From contig JABGQC010000006.1 of assembly GCA_018644675.1 (NCBI GenBank), positions 11,104 to 58,056 on the forward strand: DNA of 46,953 bases, given 5' to 3'. The notes beneath the pieces were generated by a model that saw only the letters and a list, made by a program, of their open reading frames with translations, made no database searches and was not told where the DNA came from. This stretch comes from Candidatus Thioglobus sp. Its GTDB lineage: Bacteria; Pseudomonadota; Gammaproteobacteria; PS1; Pseudothioglobaceae. The translations under genes were made by a program, and so were the position numbers. This document shows positions 26,094 to 34,631 of the stretch, one piece after another (position 1 is the first letter of the stretch; each line of letters opens with the position of its first letter).

Positions 26094-26944
26094 TGAATAA
26101 AATTTGTATTATTGGTGTCGGTTTGATTGGTGGATCGTTTGCTGCAGGATTAAAACAAGCAAATAAGGTTAATACCATTGTTGGCTTTGGCAGGGATGAG
26201 AAAAACCTAGCTAAAGCAAAAGAGCTGAAAGTGATTGATGAGTATTCACTAGACATTGCCCAAGCGCTTAAAGATGTGGATTTAGTATTAATAGCAACGC
26301 CTGTTAATAGTTTTAAAGCTATTTTAGAAATGATCAAACCACATGTTAACGAGCAAATGATTATCACGGATGTTGGTAGTACCAAAGGTAGTGTGATTCA
26401 AATTGCCAAGCAAGTATTTGGTCACATGCCTGAGCATTTCATCCCTGCGCATCCTATTGCCGGCAAAGAGCAAAGCGGTATTGAGGCGGCAGATGCATCC
26501 TTGTTTAATCATAGACGCGTTATTATCACCCCGGATAAAAACGCCAATACTCAGTCTGTAGTTGCCGTGAGTGACTTATGGGAGAGTGTCGGTGCAAAAA
26601 TAGAAATTATGAACGAAACCAAGCATGATGACTTATTAGCCATGACATCACACTTGCCACATATGCTGGCTTTTTCACTGATGGATTACCTAATTTCTAG
26701 CAACCCGCAAGCGTGCAACTATGCAGCAGGTGGCTTCAAAGATTTTTCTCGAATCGCTTCGAGTGATGCCATTATGTGGCGGGATATTTGCATTAATAAC
26801 CCTGATCAAATTATCAAGCATATTGAGGGTTATCAGAAAAGTTTAGATAAAATCGCCAATTTAATTAAAACCCAACAATCAGAAGCGCTGGAGCAAGTAT
26901 TTCATGAGGCGAAGTCTGCTAGAGATAGCTGGTTAAAGGATTAA
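26090..26944 (+). CDS. tyrA: Prephenate dehydrogenase
   Basis: NAD-dependent oxidative decarboxylation of prephenate (or arogenate) in tyrosine synthesis. The 284-residue protein has the Rossmann motif IIGVGLIGGSFAAGL at the start, TDVGSTKG, and HPIAGKEQSGIEA with the catalytic His. There is no chorismate mutase fusion and no ACT domain. The start is at one of two adjacent ATGs (26090 or 26093), overlapping hisC. Confidence 0.95.
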   Translation: MMNKICIIGVGLIGGSFAAGLKQANKVNTIVGFGRDEKNLAKAKELKVIDEYSLDIAQALKDVDLVLIATPVNSFKAILEMIKPHVNEQMIITDVGSTKGSVIQIAKQVFGHMPEHFIPAHPIAGKEQSGIEAADASLFNHRRVIITPDKNANTQSVVAVSDLWESVGAKIEIMNETKHDDLLAMTSHLPHMLAFSLMDYLISSNPQACNYAAGGFKDFSRIASSDAIMWRDICINNPDQIIKHIEGYQKSLDKIANLIKTQQSEALEQVFHEAKSARDSWLKD

Positions 26945-26964
26945 GGGATCCATAAAATATAATT

Positions 26965-28266
26965 ATGAGTAAGTTTATTGCAAGTCCTGCCAATAGTTTG
27001 TCAGGCAATTTAAAAGTCCCTGGAGACAAGTCTATCTCTCATCGCTCCATTATGCTGGGTTCATTAAGTCATGGCATAACCAAGGTTAGTGGTTTTTTAG
27101 AAGGAGAGGATGCGCTCTCTACCTTAAAAGCGTTCCAGGCTATGGGCGTTAAAATTGAGCGTGATGGTGATAATGTAACCATTCATGGTGTTGGTATTAA
27201 TGGATTAAAAAAGCCACAAGGGCCACTAGATTTAGGCAATTCGGGTACTTCTATCAGGCTAATGTCTGGCATTCTTGCAGCGCAAGCATTTGATTGTGAG
27301 CTGGTTGGCGATGAGTCGCTATCCAAGCGCCCAATGAATCGAGTAATTAACCCCTTGCGTGATATGGGTGCAATTATTGACAGTAATGATGGCAAACCGC
27401 CTTTAAAAATTACTGGCGGGCAAACTTTAAAAGGTATTGATTACGATTTACCAGTAGCATCGGCACAAGTTAAATCTTGTATTTTGTTGGCTGGTTTGTA
27501 CGCGGATGGTGATACTTGTGTAACAGAGCCGGCACCAACGCGTGATCATACTGAGCGCATGCTCAAGGGTTTGGGTTATAAGGTTCGCGTTAATGACAAC
27601 CAAATGTGCCTAACAGGTGGTGGCGATTTAAAAGCAACTGAGATTCAAGTGCCGAGTGATATCTCGTCATCAGCTTTTTTTATGGTGGCGGCAGCAATCG
27701 CGCCAAAAGCTGACATTACCTTGCTAGGGGTTAATATTAATCCAACAAGAACGGGTGTTATTGATATATTACAACTCATGGGTGCAAATCTAACACTCTC
27801 CAATGAGCGTGAAATTGGCGGTGAGCTATTGGCTGACATTCGTATTCAATCCTCAAAACTTACCGGCATTCATATTCCTGAAGAGCTTGTGCCACTGGCC
27901 ATTGATGAATTTCCAGCGGTGTTTATTGCGGCGAGTTGTGCAACTGGTGAAACCATCTTAACGGGCGCTAAAGAATTACGCGTTAAAGAATCAGACCGTA
28001 TTCAAGTGATGGCGGATGGACTGGATATTTTAGGCATTGATAATGAAGTGCTGGAAGATGGTATTAAGATCCAAGGAGGTGTATTTAAAGAGCCTACAGG
28101 GATGATTGAATCACACCATGATCATCGTATTTCTATGTCGTTCGCTGTGGCTTCGTTAAGATGTGATTATCCAATTGAAATTAATGGTGTGGATAATGTC
28201 ATGACCTCATTCCCTAATTTTGTTGAGTTGGCCAATTCGGCTGGTATGAGTATTATTGAAATATAA
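26965..28266 (+). CDS. aroA: 3-phosphoshikimate 1-carboxyvinyltransferase (EPSP synthase)
   Basis: Joins shikimate-3-phosphate and PEP. The 433-residue protein shows VPGDKSISHRSIMLGS (residues 19-34), LGNSGTSIRLMSG, SKRPMNRV, and the C-terminal KESDRIQ and DHRISMSFAV motifs. The segment LGNSGTSIRLM has the residues of class II-like (Gram-positive type) enzymes. Last gene of the aromatic operon; a terminator follows 18 bases on. The frequent downstream cmk-rpsA pair is not here. Confidence 0.97.
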   Translation: MSKFIASPANSLSGNLKVPGDKSISHRSIMLGSLSHGITKVSGFLEGEDALSTLKAFQAMGVKIERDGDNVTIHGVGINGLKKPQGPLDLGNSGTSIRLMSGILAAQAFDCELVGDESLSKRPMNRVINPLRDMGAIIDSNDGKPPLKITGGQTLKGIDYDLPVASAQVKSCILLAGLYADGDTCVTEPAPTRDHTERMLKGLGYKVRVNDNQMCLTGGGDLKATEIQVPSDISSSAFFMVAAAIAPKADITLLGVNINPTRTGVIDILQLMGANLTLSNEREIGGELLADIRIQSSKLTGIHIPEELVPLAIDEFPAVFIAASCATGETILTGAKELRVKESDRIQVMADGLDILGIDNEVLEDGIKIQGGVFKEPTGMIESHHDHRISMSFAVASLRCDYPIEINGVDNVMTSFPNFVELANSAGMSIIEI

Positions 28267-28284
28267 ACAAAAGTAGTGGACATT

Positions 28285-28312
28285 AAAAAGGCGCTCATTG
28301 AGCGCCTTTTTA
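28285..28312. terminator. Bidirectional intrinsic terminator
   Basis: The stem AAAAAGGCGCT, loop CATTG, AGCGCCTTTTT is nearly symmetric, with A and T tracts on both sides. It lies between the convergent aroA (ending 28266) and the DsrC-like gene (ending 28334) and can stop both. Confidence 0.93.
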
Positions 28313-28333
28313 ATTGAGTTAAAAGCTTAATGC

Positions 28334-28660
28334 TTAGTAACCACCTTTACGTCTAGTCTCTGGAAGACCTGCAACTTTACCCGCTTGCTTAGCAGGACCT
28401 TTAGGGAAAAGGTTGTATAACTCTTTAGTTCCTAATTTGCCATCCCAGTCAGCTTTTAAGCCTTTAACCATGTTGCGTTCGTTAGGCTGATTAGCATTGT
28501 TGTTAATGTACTCATTGCGTAAGAAGTTGATCAGCTTAAAGCTATCATCAGTTAAATTAACACCTTCTTCTGCTGCAATTTCTTGAGCGATATCTTCGTT
28601 CCAATCGTTTAAGTCAACTAAGTAACCGTGAGCGTCTCTTTCTAAATCTGCTAATGCCAT
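28334..28660 (-). CDS. DsrC/TusE-family protein lacking both redox cysteines
   Basis: A 108-residue protein with the full DsrC fold pattern: DAHGYLVDLNDWNEDIAQ (residues 9-26), IAAEEGVNLTDD, INFLRNEYI, and the C-terminal arm LFPKGPAKQAGKVAGLPE. In DsrC the arm carries a Cys 11 residues before the penultimate Cys, and TusE keeps only the latter. Here position 94 is Gly and the tail ends RRKGGY, so neither is present; there is no cysteine at all. It cannot carry a trisulfide and is probably an RspA-like regulatory or structural paralog. GGAGGA gives a strong start. It is monocistronic and divergent from lepB. Confidence 0.9.
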   Translation of the reverse strand: MALADLERDAHGYLVDLNDWNEDIAQEIAAEEGVNLTDDSFKLINFLRNEYINNNANQPNERNMVKGLKADWDGKLGTKELYNLFPKGPAKQAGKVAGLPETRRKGGY

Positions 28661-28750
28661 TGTATTTCCTCCAATGTGAAAAACTATAAAAAGAAGTTAT
28701 TATATAATAACAACGTTTTACTTTACCTTTTTTTTACTGCGGATATTATT

Positions 28751-29635
28751 ATGACAATTGAAAACGCATCACCTTTTTTTGCCTGGGATGTTTCCTCGTA
28801 TTTAGCTTTATTTTTAATTAGTGCCTTTTTGATTGTTACTTTGGATCAATTATTCTTTAACAAGTCTAACACCACAAACTATGCAACGCCTAATAAAACT
28901 GGCTTTTCCAAACTTATATATTTTGTTTTATTTTTACGCTTTAACAAAAATGAGAAATACGTAGGCCGTCCAAAAATAGTGCAGTGGTCAGCTGAATTCT
29001 TCCCAGTTTTATTATTGGTATTTATGCTACGTGGTTTTGTTGTAGAGCCTTTTAGAATTCCTTCCAATTCTATGATGCCAACTTTATTAACTGGAGATTT
29101 TATTTTGGTATCTAAATTTGATTATGGCGTTAGCATCCCTGTGCTTAATCAAAAACTGATTGAATTTAAAAAACCTGAAAGAGGGGATGTAGTTGTTTTT
29201 AGATATCCTAATTACGAAAAAAATTCTAAATACCAGGGTGCCGATTTTATCAAGCGTGTTGTTGGTATTCCAGGGGATACGGTTATTTACCATGATGATC
29301 ATTTGCGCGTCAATGATGAAAAGATTGCTTATGAGAATTTTGCTGATTATCAGGGGGTAGAATCCGGCTCAGAGATGACAGGATTCAAGCATAAACGGGA
29401 GTTACTCGGCAACAACCCACATGACGTTTTGTTAGATCCAAGTCGAACTTCTCGCGCTGTTAAGGCGGTTGTTCCAGAGGGGCATTATTTTGTTATGGGT
29501 GATAATCGCTCGCGTAGTAGTGACTCTCGCTTTTGGGGTTTCGTGCCAGAAAAATACATTATTGGTAAAGCCTTTGGTATTTGGATGCACTATGATGATT
29601 CACTTAAGTTAGAGCGCATCGGTGGCTTTGATTAG
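28751..29635 (+). CDS. lepB: Signal peptidase I
   Basis: Membrane-bound Ser/Lys protease that cleaves Sec and Tat signal peptides. From ATG 28751 the product is 294 residues: an N-terminal transmembrane helix (YLALFLISAFLIVTL), a second hydrophobic segment, box B PSNSMMPTLLTGD with the catalytic Ser, box C RGDVVVFRYP, box D FIKRVVGIPGD with the catalytic Lys, and box E GHYFVMGDNRSRSSDSR. An upstream in-frame GTG (28676) lacks a ribosome-binding site and is rejected. Neither start has a strong one. Confidence 0.95.
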   Translation: MTIENASPFFAWDVSSYLALFLISAFLIVTLDQLFFNKSNTTNYATPNKTGFSKLIYFVLFLRFNKNEKYVGRPKIVQWSAEFFPVLLLVFMLRGFVVEPFRIPSNSMMPTLLTGDFILVSKFDYGVSIPVLNQKLIEFKKPERGDVVVFRYPNYEKNSKYQGADFIKRVVGIPGDTVIYHDDHLRVNDEKIAYENFADYQGVESGSEMTGFKHKRELLGNNPHDVLLDPSRTSRAVKAVVPEGHYFVMGDNRSRSSDSRFWGFVPEKYIIGKAFGIWMHYDDSLKLERIGGFD

Positions 29636-29646
29636 CAACACACAGT

Positions 29647-29663
29647 AGCCTTTAAAGAAGGCT
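29647..29663. terminator. Weak hairpin between lepB and parB
   Basis: A 6-bp stem AGCCTT-TAAAG-AAGGCT lies between the convergent lepB and parB stops. It lacks a good T run, so termination is uncertain. Confidence 0.3.
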
Positions 29664-30510
29664 AATTAATATGTTTCAAGATGTTGCTTAATTCGTCTTC
29701 TGACTTGTAGTGAATAATAATCTTGCCTTTATCACCCGTTGTTTTGATCTCAGTTTTAGAGCTAAGTGTTTTTGATAAACTGCTCATGAGCTCAGAAATA
29801 TGTGGCTCAATCGTGGCAACAGTCTTTACTTTTGGATTTAGCACGCGCTTAACTAACTCCTCAGTTTGACGCACAGATAAAGATTTTGCCACTACTTGAT
29901 TGGCAACCATTAGCTGATCATCTTCTGTTAAAGGCAGGAGGGCGCGCGCATGGCCCATTTCAATCTTGCCTTGTCCAAGAAGTTGTTTTGATTCCTCACC
30001 AAGTTGCAGTAAACGAATGAGATTGCTCACACTTGAGCGTGAGCGACCCACCACATTAGAAATTTCTTCGTGCGTCATTTTAAAATCTTCAATCAGTTGT
30101 TGTAAGGCCTTAGCCTCTTCAAGTGGTGTTAAAGATTCACGCTGAATGTTTTCAATTAGACCAATAGCAAGGGCTACCTGGTCATCAATCTCACGCACAA
30201 TAACAGGAACTTCATCTAATCCTGCAATTTGCGCTGCATGCCAGCGACGCTCACCCGCAATAATTTCGTACTTATCGTAAGTGACTTTTCTAACAACCAG
30301 TGGCTGAATAACCCCTTGAGAGGTGATTGAGGCTGCTAGCTCATTAAGTGTTTCAGGATCTATATCATCTCTAGGTTGAAACTTGCCACGCTGAAGGCTG
30401 CTAACATTTAGCATTTTTAGGTTATTATCAGCATCTGCACTTTCAGCGTTGTTGCCAACTTGACCTAGCAAGATGTCTAATCCGCGACCTAGTTTTGATA
30501 TTTTTGCCAT
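29662..30510 (-). CDS. parB: Chromosome partitioning protein ParB
   Basis: Centromere-binding CTPase that loads at parS sites. The 282-residue protein begins KLGRGLDILLG, has the ParB/Srx domain with PRDDIDPETLNELAASI and the CTP-binding GERRWHAAQ motif, then a helix-turn-helix (THEEISNVVGRSRSSVSNLIRLL) and a C-terminal dimerisation region. It is 14 bases downstream of parA. No consensus parS (TGTTTCACGTGAAACA) was noticed in the window. Confidence 0.96.
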   Translation of the reverse strand: MAKISKLGRGLDILLGQVGNNAESADADNNLKMLNVSSLQRGKFQPRDDIDPETLNELAASITSQGVIQPLVVRKVTYDKYEIIAGERRWHAAQIAGLDEVPVIVREIDDQVALAIGLIENIQRESLTPLEEAKALQQLIEDFKMTHEEISNVVGRSRSSVSNLIRLLQLGEESKQLLGQGKIEMGHARALLPLTEDDQLMVANQVVAKSLSVRQTEELVKRVLNPKVKTVATIEPHISELMSSLSKTLSSKTEIKTTGDKGKIIIHYKSEDELSNILKHIN

Positions 30511-30524
30511 ATTTAAAAGAACCT

Positions 30525-31295
30525 CTAATTCATTGATGTTTTTCTTAGCACTTCACTGGCTAAAGAGATATAGGAAATTGCACCCTTTGATGATCTAGCA
30601 TAGCTAATTGCATCCTGACCAAAACTTGGTGCTTCTGCTAATTTTACATTTCTAGGCACAATGGTTTTAAATACTTTGTGCGAGAAATATTGTTGCAATT
30701 GCAGAGACACTTCATTTGAAAGATTGTTGCGCGTGTCATACATAGTTCTTACCAATCCAGTAATTTCAAGCTCTGGGTTGGTGGTGGCTTTAATCTTTTC
30801 AATGGTTTGTATCAATGCGCTCAAACCCTCTAAAGCATAATACTCACACTGCATAGGGATGATAATACCATCAGCGGCAGTAAAAGCGTTAATGGTGAGC
30901 ATATTAAGAGAAGGCGGGCAATCAATAATAACGTAGTCATATTGACTGTCTACTGAATTAATCGCGTCTTTGAGTTTAAATTCAGAGTTATCTGTGCGCA
31001 AAAGGGCGACCTCTGCTGCAATTAAATCAGTATTTGAGCCCAGCACATCGATACCTGATTCATCAACATGCACAATGGCTTTGTGAATGCTACACTCATC
31101 GAGAAGTAGTTCACAAATCGTATTCTCAAGGGAGTATTTATCAACACCACAACCCATAGTAGCATTGCCTTGAGGGTCAATATCGATTAATAAAACACGT
31201 TTTTTTATCGCTTTTAATGCCGCACTCAAATTTACTGCGGTTGTGGTTTTTCCAACTCCGCCTTTTTGATTTGCAATTGCAAGCGTAATTGCCAT
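30525..31295 (-). CDS. parA: Chromosome partitioning ATPase ParA (Soj)
   Basis: The 256-residue protein starts with the deviant Walker A motif NQKGGVGKTTTAVNL (residues 9-23), then VLLIDIDPQGNAT, the VIIDCPPSL Walker B, and IPMQCEYYALEG, typical of short chromosomal ParA/Soj. It works with the ParB encoded behind it. It starts only three bases after the ctp stop, an unusual partner; parAB more often follow gidAB. Confidence 0.97.
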   Translation of the reverse strand: MAITLAIANQKGGVGKTTTAVNLSAALKAIKKRVLLIDIDPQGNATMGCGVDKYSLENTICELLLDECSIHKAIVHVDESGIDVLGSNTDLIAAEVALLRTDNSEFKLKDAINSVDSQYDYVIIDCPPSLNMLTINAFTAADGIIIPMQCEYYALEGLSALIQTIEKIKATTNPELEITGLVRTMYDTRNNLSNEVSLQLQQYFSHKVFKTIVPRNVKLAEAPSFGQDAISYARSSKGAISYISLASEVLRKTSMN

Positions 31296-31298
31296 TAA

Positions 31299-32636
31299 CT
31301 ACTTACCTAAAACCGTCAGCGCCTTGAGCAAGTTGCTAGCCTCATGCACAAAATAATCTTTCTTTAATTTTTTAACAGTTTCTTTGTCAAGGGTGGCTTG
31401 ATTTTCTTCTTGTGATTCGATAATCTCTGCCTCAGACATTTTGCTTGGATCTTCTTGCTCCAAGTGTCCGTTTAAATCATTTTCTTTGATATCAACAACA
31501 GAGGCTTCCTTTTCATTTTCCAAGCTAATGTTTTTTAGCATGATATCTGGCTCAATACCCTTGGCTTGAATTGAGCGGCCATTAGGCGTGTAGTAGCGTG
31601 CTGTGGTCACTTTAAGGCCGTAGCCTTTATCGAGTTCAATAATGGTTTGCACAGAGCCTTTACCAAAAGAGGTGTTACCCATAATGATGGCGCGTTTGTG
31701 ATCTTGTAATGCACCTGCAACAATTTCTGATGCAGAGGCTGAGCCTTCATTGATTAAAACAACAATTGGCGATCCGAGCATAATATCACCACGCTCAGTT
31801 TTAAACTTTAAGTTTGAGCTAGGAATTCTACCTTTGGTGTAAACCACTAGGCCAGCTTTATCAATAAATAGGTTGGACACATCTACTGCGCCATCAAGCA
31901 CGCCGCCAGGATTATTACGCAAGTCAAGAATTAAAGATTCAAGATAGCCATCATTTTTTTCAACTAAGTTAGCAATTGTTTCTTTAAGAAGTTTTGCTGT
32001 TGGCCCTTGAAAGCTAGAGATACGCACATAGCCAATATTCTTTTCAAGTAGATAGCCTTTAACACTAACAATAGTAATAATTTCACGAGTAATATCAATC
32101 ACAAATGGTTTTTGATTTTTTCGCAGAACGGTAATTTGAACATCAGTCCCTGGCTCGCCACGCATCAACTCTACGCCATCTTCCAGAGTCATGCCACGAA
32201 CAGGCTTATCGCCAATTTTAATGATTAGATCACCCGCTTGAATGCCAGCTTTATAAGCGGGCGTGTCATCAATTGGTGAGATTACTTGAATACCATCATC
32301 TTTTTTACTAATAACAATACCTAAGCCGCCAAACTTGCCAGAGGCACTTTCCATAAGGCTTTTTTGCTCTTTAGGTTCAAGATAGACAGAATGAGGATCA
32401 AGGCCACTGACCATGCCTTTAATAGCGTTATTGAATAGGTCTTTGTTTTCAACATCTTCAACATACAGTTGCTTGATATCACTAAAAACGACAGTAAAGG
32501 CCTCAAGATCTTTAAAGAAGGCCTCAAGTTTTTGCTCCTCAGCAGCAGTTTTTGCAATGCTAAGGGTGGACAGTGAAAACAGCGTAGCAAAAAGTGCTAA
32601 CAGCAAAGGAGATTTATAAAAATTAAATAAAGTCAT
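31299..32636 (-). CDS. ctp: C-terminal processing peptidase (S41 family)
   Basis: Periplasmic tail-specific protease. The 445-residue protein has a signal peptide (hydrophobic residues 10-27, cleavage near SIAKT), a PDZ domain (GLGIVISKKDDGIQVISPIDDTPAYKAGIQAGDLI), and the Ser/Lys catalytic region: LRNNPGGVLDGAV, the Ser in NEGSASASEIVAG and the Lys in TSFGKGSVQT. The acidic tail after about residue 385 is of unknown role. It heads a ctp-parA-parB operon and is divergent from the MlaC-like gene. Confidence 0.95.
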   Translation of the reverse strand: MTLFNFYKSPLLLALFATLFSLSTLSIAKTAAEEQKLEAFFKDLEAFTVVFSDIKQLYVEDVENKDLFNNAIKGMVSGLDPHSVYLEPKEQKSLMESASGKFGGLGIVISKKDDGIQVISPIDDTPAYKAGIQAGDLIIKIGDKPVRGMTLEDGVELMRGEPGTDVQITVLRKNQKPFVIDITREIITIVSVKGYLLEKNIGYVRISSFQGPTAKLLKETIANLVEKNDGYLESLILDLRNNPGGVLDGAVDVSNLFIDKAGLVVYTKGRIPSSNLKFKTERGDIMLGSPIVVLINEGSASASEIVAGALQDHKRAIIMGNTSFGKGSVQTIIELDKGYGLKVTTARYYTPNGRSIQAKGIEPDIMLKNISLENEKEASVVDIKENDLNGHLEQEDPSKMSEAEIIESQEENQATLDKETVKKLKKDYFVHEASNLLKALTVLGK

Positions 32637-32738
32637 AATATAGTTATTTACTAATACAAAGTTTAAATATAATACTGTGAAAACAAGTAGTATTATTTAA
32701 GATTTTACTTGGTTTTGTTTTTATTAAATGGAGAAAAA

Positions 32739-33389
32739 ATGAGAAGATTGAATGTGATATTATTAGCCTTATTGTTGCCTTTATCAACATTAAGCCTTGC
32801 GCAAGAAGCACTGGAAAATACACAAGAGGCGTCAAATGTTCAAAAAGAGTCTGCTGTTGAAAACACATCCCAAAAGTCTCAAAAGCCTGAAGGTCCAGTT
32901 AAAACCATTCAAACTGCCATTGTTAGACTTAACCAATTAACCACTGTTGCCACTTATTCTCCACAGCTAGTCAGCACTCTAATTGAAACCGAAGTTGCCC
33001 CTTTATTTGATTTTGAACATATTGCTAGTGAGATTTTGCTAGTGAGTAATTTAAATTTAGGCGCCGATGAGCAAGCTTACTTTGCTAACAAAATTAAGAA
33101 AAACATTATTTCTTCATTATTATCAAGATTGACACAAGCGCGCTCTACTTCTTTTCAGTTTATTTCTGCGCGCCCCGTTCTTGGTGGTTCAATCTCAGTA
33201 AAGCTTAAGGTTAATGGCTACTATTCATACGGCATGTTTTTAAACATAATTTTCCATCAAACTGCGAATCAAGCTTGGAAGATTTCAGACATTGTGCTTA
33301 ATAATGATAGCCTAATCAACTACTATCAAAAAATGGTGTTAATTAAATTGAGAAGATACGGCGTATACGGTATGCTAGGTCGACTTTAA
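32739..33389 (+). CDS. MlaC/Ttg2D-like periplasmic protein
   Basis: 216 residues from ATG 32739, which has a GGAG site; an upstream TTG in frame is rejected. A signal peptide (LNVILLALLLPLSTLSLAQ) is followed by a low-complexity Gln/Glu/Ser-rich linker (residues 20-55) and a helical domain with LIETEVAPLFDFEHIASEIL and a C-terminal SDIVLNNDSLINYYQKM, which resemble the MlaC family (periplasmic phospholipid carrier). The similarity is moderate and no mlaABDEF genes are here, so the role in outer-membrane lipid transport is an inference. Confidence 0.7.
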   Translation: MRRLNVILLALLLPLSTLSLAQEALENTQEASNVQKESAVENTSQKSQKPEGPVKTIQTAIVRLNQLTTVATYSPQLVSTLIETEVAPLFDFEHIASEILLVSNLNLGADEQAYFANKIKKNIISSLLSRLTQARSTSFQFISARPVLGGSISVKLKVNGYYSYGMFLNIIFHQTANQAWKISDIVLNNDSLINYYQKMVLIKLRRYGVYGMLGRL

Positions 33390-33416
33390 TTCGCCATTAT
33401 AAAAAACGAGAAAAAT

Positions 33417-33731
33417 ATGAGTGATATGACACTATTAGAGAAAGAAGAAGACATTGAAAAAGCCACAAAAGCTTTAAAGGCGATGGCACACCCATTGCGC
33501 CTTAAAATTTTATGTGTACTTAAAAATGACGAACTACCTGTATTGGAGATCGTTAAACAGGTTGGCTCCTCACAATCAAACATTTCTCAACACATTGATA
33601 TTCTTAGAACTAAGGATATTGTTGAATCAAGACGTGATGGCAACAAAATTTTGTGCAAAGTAAAAGACGCAAAAATTCTTAAATTGGTCGCCAATATGCA
33701 AGCTGTATTTTGTACTTCTGACGATCTTTAA
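33417..33731 (+). CDS. ArsR-family regulator, probable persulfide sensor (SqrR/BigR/YgaV-like)
   Basis: A 104-residue winged-helix protein: ALKAMAHPLRLKILCVL (residues 19-35), recognition helix SSQSNISQHIDILR (51-64), and wing SRRDGNKILCKV. C33 and C99 are 66 residues apart, the spacing of the paired cysteines that form a polysulfide bridge in SqrR (C41/C107) and BigR; a third Cys is at 80. The metal-binding ELCVCDL motif of ArsR/SmtB is absent. Such proteins derepress sulfide oxidation genes. It follows the MlaC-like gene by 27 bases; its targets are not obvious in the window. Confidence 0.85.
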   Translation: MSDMTLLEKEEDIEKATKALKAMAHPLRLKILCVLKNDELPVLEIVKQVGSSQSNISQHIDILRTKDIVESRRDGNKILCKVKDAKILKLVANMQAVFCTSDDL

Positions 33732-33768
33732 TTTAAACAAAGTTGCTTTAACACTTTTGCACAATTAT

Positions 33769-33845
33769 GTGCTCGTAGCTCAGCTGGATAGAGTGTCGGC
33801 CTCCGAAGCCGAATGTCGGGTGTTCGAATCACCTCGAGCACACCA
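33769..33845 (+). tRNA. tRNA-Arg (anticodon CCG)
   Basis: A 77-base cloverleaf: acceptor stem GTGCTCG / CGAGCAC, D arm GCTC-AGCTGGATA-GAGT, anticodon stem TCGGC / GCCGA with loop CTCCGAA (anticodon CCG, reads CGG), T arm GGGTG-TTCGAAT-CACCT, and encoded 3' CCA (33843-33845). It sits alone between the ArsR gene and lgt, with 12 bases to the lgt ATG. Confidence 0.97.
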
Positions 33846-33857
33846 TCTTAATCATTT

Positions 33858-34631
33858 ATGATTTACCCAACCATTAATCCGATTGCCCTAGATCTAGGCT
33901 TTGCTCAAATCTATTGGTACGGGTTGATGTACCTTTTGGCTTTTGTGGCGGCCTATTTGTTGGCCAATTATCGTGCCAAACAATCAACCGATTGGAATTC
34001 TCAACAAATCGAAGATCTGATTTTTTATGGCGCTATTGGCGTCATAGTCGGCGGCCGTTTAGGCTATATGTTGTTTTACAATTTGCCAAACTTTGTTGCT
34101 GATCCACTCTCTATTTTTGCCATTCAAGGCGGAGGTATGTCGTTCCACGGCGGATTTTTAGGCGTGTTATTGGCAATGGCACTTTTTAATAGAAAATACA
34201 AAAAAAGCTTCTTTGTTACGATGGATTTTGTCGCACCGTTGGTACCATTAGGTTTGGGCTTTGGCAGAATTGGTAATTTTATTAATGGCGAGCTTTGGGG
34301 CAAGGTGACGACCAGCCCATTAGGAATGTATATTCAAGAACAGGGTGTCAGTCGTTATCCATCACAACTATACGAAGCACTCTTAGAAGGCTTGGTATTG
34401 TTCGTTATTCTTTGGATATTTAGTAATAAACCTCGTCCATTAATGTCAGTATCAGCTTTATTTTTAATCTTCTACGGCATCTTTAGATTTATAATTGAGT
34501 TTGTTCGAGTGCCCGATGAGCAACTTGGCTATTTAGCGTTTGATTGGCTAACCATGGGGCAATTACTCAGTTTGCCGATGATAGTATTGGGTATTTATTT
34601 ATTTTACAAATCAAAAAATCGACAAGCATGA
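33858..34631 (+). CDS. lgt: Prolipoprotein diacylglyceryl transferase
   Basis: Inner-membrane enzyme that adds diacylglyceryl to the lipobox Cys before LspA acts. The 257-residue, seven-helix protein has IYWYGLMYLLAF near the start, GGRLGYML, QGGGMSFHGGFLG, and the Lgt signature GRIGNFINGELWGK. Its TGA overlaps the thyA ATG (ATGA), the same lgt-thyA order as E. coli. Confidence 0.97.
   Translation: MIYPTINPIALDLGFAQIYWYGLMYLLAFVAAYLLANYRAKQSTDWNSQQIEDLIFYGAIGVIVGGRLGYMLFYNLPNFVADPLSIFAIQGGGMSFHGGFLGVLLAMALFNRKYKKSFFVTMDFVAPLVPLGLGFGRIGNFINGELWGKVTTSPLGMYIQEQGVSRYPSQLYEALLEGLVLFVILWIFSNKPRPLMSVSALFLIFYGIFRFIIEFVRVPDEQLGYLAFDWLTMGQLLSLPMIVLGIYLFYKSKNRQA

Noticed and set aside
28676-28750. GTG start for lepB at 28676
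   Set aside because: No ribosome-binding site and the extension reads AT-rich promoter DNA; ATG 28751 gives a normal LepB N-terminus.
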